Assembly (NCBI GenBank): GCA_947470885.1
Contig: CANIXE010000091.1
Coordinates: 1 to 8,048 of the forward strand
Source of the DNA: Planctomycetota bacterium
Lineage (GTDB): Bacteria > Planctomycetota > UBA11346
Reading direction: 5' to 3'
DNA length: 8,048 nt
Shown: positions 6,379 to 8,048 of the stretch, one piece after another
Layout: each line of letters opens with the position of its first letter
Numbering within the stretch: the first letter of the stretch is position 1
Position numbers and translations under genes: made by a program
Notes under the pieces: model-generated
Databases searched by the model: none
The model's input: only the letters and a program-made list of their open reading frames with translations
What the model was told of the DNA's origin: nothing

Positions 6379-7167
6379 CTATGGCACCGGGTATCCCGTT
6401 AATGCATCGCGCTGGCTTTGCGACATTCCCATGACCTCTGAAGTTGATAAACTATCTACGTGTAAGTCAAAAAATATCCAGTTCATGCCGGCTCCATGTC
6501 GAGGAGGCCATGGTCCATTATTGCTGAGAAGAGGAAGGATCCCAAAGCTTCTCATTCTATCCATGTGAACATTCCAGTGGCCAACGCCATTTTGTCGAGC
6601 GTCCACCATCAAAAAAGTTCGGCTTGTCATCTTAACGGAGGACAAAGATTTTCCAAAATTGTTAGAGATCGTAATGTAGTAGGAATTTGGGCCGTAGTCA
6701 CCGCGGTAGCCACCGGAATAATGATTTATCTCTGAAGGACATTGTAAAAGCTTTCCAGTGACAATTGACTGAGCTGCAGACCCATCTCCTTCGTCGATAT
6801 GCACAGATATCTGATTGTACATATACGGACCGCCGCCCCCCGGTGCATATACTCGGGGTAAATAGCCTTCGTTATGTTCAGCAAAGGTGACAGTTCCATA
6901 CCCCACTTGACGGAGGTTGTTTTTGCATTTCATTCCCTTCGCTGCTGCTTGGACCAGTTTCACCCCTGGTGAAAGGATGACGCATAAAATGGCTATGATC
7001 GTGATGGTTACCATCAGTTCAATCATGGTAAATCCCATGCGTGGTAAGCATTGGCCAATTTTGTCAAAAGAACCGCACAATTTGCCGCAATGGCCCGATT
7101 TGGAATTGTGGCACAACGACCTATGTGGAGGGCCTTCCAAGTTGCCCATGACGTTGGAAAAGTCCAT
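6379..7167 (-). CDS. type IV pilin-like / pseudopilin protein with long Cys-rich leader
   Basis: A paralogue of the plus-strand pilin-like gene, facing it. From the ATG at 7167 it has 262 residues. The leader of 45 residues is unusually long and has four cysteines in the pattern C-x7-C-x3-C-x8-C; it ends CLPRMG|FTMIELMVTITIIAILCVILSP, a canonical class III signal with Gly at -1, Phe at +1 and Glu at +5. The post-helix block MKCKNNLRQVGYGTVTFAEH resembles DUF1559-type proteins, GPNSYYIT follows midway, and RHGAGMNWIFFDLHVDSL near the C-terminus fits H-x9-D with Leu replacing the usual Gly. The start at 7167 is preferred because a strong promoter lies just upstream, which excludes the longer GTG start at 7212. 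Another ATG at 7149 is possible. No ribosome binding site is visible for either. The role (pilus, secretion pseudopilus or surface protein) cannot be decided here. Confidence 0.85.
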   Translation of the reverse strand: MDFSNVMGNLEGPPHRSLCHNSKSGHCGKLCGSFDKIGQCLPRMGFTMIELMVTITIIAILCVILSPGVKLVQAAAKGMKCKNNLRQVGYGTVTFAEHNEGYLPRVYAPGGGGPYMYNQISVHIDEGDGSAAQSIVTGKLLQCPSEINHYSGGYRGDYGPNSYYITISNNFGKSLSSVKMTSRTFLMVDARQNGVGHWNVHMDRMRSFGILPLLSNNGPWPPRHGAGMNWIFFDLHVDSLSTSEVMGMSQSQRDALTGYPVP

Positions 7168-7173
7168 TTTTAT

Positions 7174-7202
7174 ATAATAAACTAAATCAGGGTGGTAGTC
7201 AA
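7174..7202 (-). promoter_or_regulatory. sigma70-type promoter giving a leaderless or near-leaderless pilin-like transcript
   Basis: On the minus strand TTGACT (7202-7197) and TATTAT (7179-7174) are separated by 17 bp; each matches consensus at 5 of 6. Seven bases past the -10 box is 7167, the A of the ATG. No Shine-Dalgarno sequence lies between, so the mRNA may start on its initiation codon, or be 18 nt long before the ATG at 7149. Confidence 0.7.
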
Positions 7203-7208
7203 CATATA

Positions 7209-7267
7209 CCACGATTTTGTGCGTTGAGCGGAAGTTTATTTGGGGGGGGCTTCCGCTGAAATCGTGG
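7209..7267. repeat. composite stem-loop with G8 loop next to the pilin promoter
   Basis: Two nested perfect stems: CCACGATTT (7209-7217) with AAATCGTGG (7259-7267), and AGCGGAAG (7227-7234) with CTTCCGCT (7250-7257). An internal loop of nine bases on the left faces one base on the right. The 15-base terminal loop is TTTATTT followed by eight G. It begins six bases upstream of the -35 box. No T-run follows on either strand, so an operator, a mobile-element end or an RNA structure are all possible. Confidence 0.65.
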
Positions 7268-7273
7268 GTCGAT

Positions 7274-7338
7274 GGAGGGGTTAAGCAGCAGGCGACGGCC
7301 CCTCCTGGTTTACATGCGCCTCGTGGTCGCCGTGCTTA
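7274..7338. repeat. interlocking inverted repeats (pseudoknot-capable)
   Basis: GGAGGGG (7274-7280) pairs with CCCCTCC (7299-7305). TAAGCA and GGCGAC (7282-7287, 7291-7296) pair with GTCGCC and TGCTTA (7326-7331, 7333-7338). The second pair starts inside the first loop and ends outside it, so the two stems either exclude each other or form an H-type pseudoknot if transcribed. Confidence 0.5.
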
Positions 7339-7476
7339 GTCTCAAGGAGGTCCGCGCTTTGCTGGTGAGTTCACGCCCTTGACCCATGTGCACGACTACA
7401 CCTGATGCCCAAGATGCCCTGAAGGGAAAGGTTGTTTGGGGCCGCGCGGGACACAGACGCATGCAACAGGAGGAAA

Positions 7477-7536
7477 ATGAACGAGAACGACAGTAGGATC
7501 CGTCAATTTGTGGAATCAGTTGCTAGTGATCCATGA
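7477..7536 (+). CDS. possible 19-residue small ORF with strong ribosome binding site
   Basis: A perfect AGGAGG (7468-7473) lies three bases before an ATG that encodes MNENDSRIRQFVESVASDP and then a stop. The spacing is short. The MNEN start and proximity to CACGAA repeats recall genes of the GxxExxY family, which often begin similarly, so this might be a broken remnant of one; 19 residues are far too few to say. It could equally be chance. Confidence 0.2.
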   Translation: MNENDSRIRQFVESVASDP

Positions 7537-7559
7537 TTTCCTGGGATGAGGCATGGTTT

Positions 7560-7662
7560 TAACCACGAAAAGCACGAAGGCCACGAAATGGGAATGAACG
7601 ACGAAGTCTATCTGCGATCAGTCTTCTGCCTTCTTTCGTGCAGTTCGTGCTTTTCGTGGTTA
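7560..7662. repeat. 103-bp MITE-like inverted repeat of CACGAA units
   Basis: TAACCACGAAAAGCACGAA (7560-7578) is exactly repeated in reverse complement at 7644-7662 (19 of 19), and CACGAAA (7582-7588) matches 7634-7640. Each arm consists of degenerate 9-bp units starting CACGAA, three in a row. About 45 bp of unrelated sequence separates the arms. No transposase or clear target duplication is seen. From memory, CACGAAGG-type tandem units are common dispersed repeats in Verrucomicrobia and Planctomycetes genomes. Confidence 0.8.
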
Positions 7663-7867
7663 TGTATTTTTGATGTCATTCAGTGGAAAATAAGTTAGGA
7701 CGAAAAGCAACGATGATGACGATTCAATGCGTGAATGGGTGAACCAGGTCGCTAGAGCCCTTTTTACTTGGAATATTTGGACCACTACAGCAGTTATTCG
7801 GCCAAGCACTTTAGTTATGGTGATATGCCAGATTTCATCGAATTCTAAAAAAATCAACTCGCCATCC

Positions 7868-8048
7868 TCAGGGTCCTTTTTTCGGGATTGTACCAGGTAG
7901 GAATACCAGATCGGGAAAAAGGTCCGGCCGATGGGATTTTGCATAGGCGATCAGCTTGGACTTACTGTTCTGATTGATTGCGGCATAATATTGAGATTCA
8001 ATTTCTTTGATGGCTTGGGCCTGCGTGGCTGGTAGGGCAAGAGCTTTG
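7868..8048 (-). CDS. hypothetical protein, C-terminal 59 residues
   Basis: A reading frame enters from the right edge on the minus strand and ends at TGA (7870-7868). The 59 residues include ALPATQAQAIKEIESQYYAA, then LIAYAKSHRPDLFPDLVFLP and a basic tail IPKKGP. The sequence is hydrophilic with a helix-like first half and no membrane segment, and has protein-like composition, unlike the competing frames. I do not recognise the family. It is co-directional with the minus-strand pilin-like gene but 700 bp away, with intervening repeats, so a shared operon is unlikely. Confidence 0.6.
   Translation of the reverse strand, partial: KALALPATQAQAIKEIESQYYAAINQNSKSKLIAYAKSHRPDLFPDLVFLPGTIPKKGP

Larger units (their letters stand above)
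7168..7867. other. gene-poor stretch rich in inverted repeats
   Basis: About 700 bp between the minus-strand pilin-like start and the stop of the gene at the right edge. It holds the pilin promoter (7174-7202), a composite stem-loop (7209-7267), interlocking inverted repeats (7274-7338), a 19-codon frame with AGGAGG (7477-7536), and the 103-bp inverted repeat (7560-7662). From 7663 to 7867 I see nothing supportable; the AT-rich open frame there does not look like protein. Confidence 0.6.

Noticed and set aside
7314..7382. A 22-codon plus-strand frame starting MRLVVAVLSL
   Set aside because: No ribosome binding site, and it lies across the interlocking inverted repeats.
7660..7944. A 94-codon minus-strand frame near the right edge
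   Set aside because: Its first 25 codons overlap the more protein-like frame ending at 7868 in a different phase, and its end runs into the inverted repeat. A frameshift at the A6 run (7877-7884 region) joining the two was considered, but the continuation does not look protein-like.

Overview
The window has two very different parts. Positions 1 to about 4,500 are very GC-rich (by eye near 70%, with third codon positions almost all G or C). This part carries four tightly packed genes, all on the minus strand. In transcription order they are: a hypothetical protein with a TPR-like centre (4486-3026), a SirB1/Transglut_core2-type protein (2959-2162), histidinol-phosphate aminotransferase hisC (1976-843), and the N-terminal 281 codons of dxr, the MEP-pathway reductoisomerase (843 to the window edge). 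The hisC stop and dxr start overlap as TAATG, so these two are probably translationally coupled. The two gaps in the cluster each hold a different tandem repeat with the same 8-bp period: seven units just before the SirB1-like start, and about 3.4 units before hisC, where an inverted copy also lies nearby.

From about 4,570 to 8,048 the base composition drops to roughly half GC, genes are sparse and inverted repeats are frequent. This part holds two pilin-like (type IV pilin/pseudopilin, 'FTLIEL' class) genes that face each other: 5497-6195 on plus and 7167-6379 on minus. They share a class III leader, a membrane helix and an MKC-N-RQVG block after the helix, so they look like divergent paralogues. 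Each has a good sigma70-type promoter with a 17-bp spacer; the one for the minus-strand gene puts the predicted transcription start on its ATG. The right edge holds the last 59 codons of an unrecognised minus-strand gene (stop at 7868-7870).

Gene-poor stretches hold an imperfect hairpin of about 110 bp (4934-5043), hairpins between the convergent pilin genes (6228-6329), a composite stem-loop with a G8 loop (7209-7267), two interlocking inverted repeats (7274-7338), and a 103-bp MITE-like inverted repeat built from CACGAA-containing 9-bp units (7560-7662).

The pilin-like proteins, with an 'H-x9-D' motif near the C-terminus, resemble large paralogous families common in Planctomycetes, Verrucomicrobia and Lentisphaerae. 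Together with the high GC of the core genes, this suggests a high-GC bacterium of the PVC type. That is an inference from gene style, not a firm assignment. The left part reads as ordinary core chromosome, and the right part as an accessory or recently acquired segment. I see no defence system, CRISPR array, tRNA, rRNA or intact transposase.
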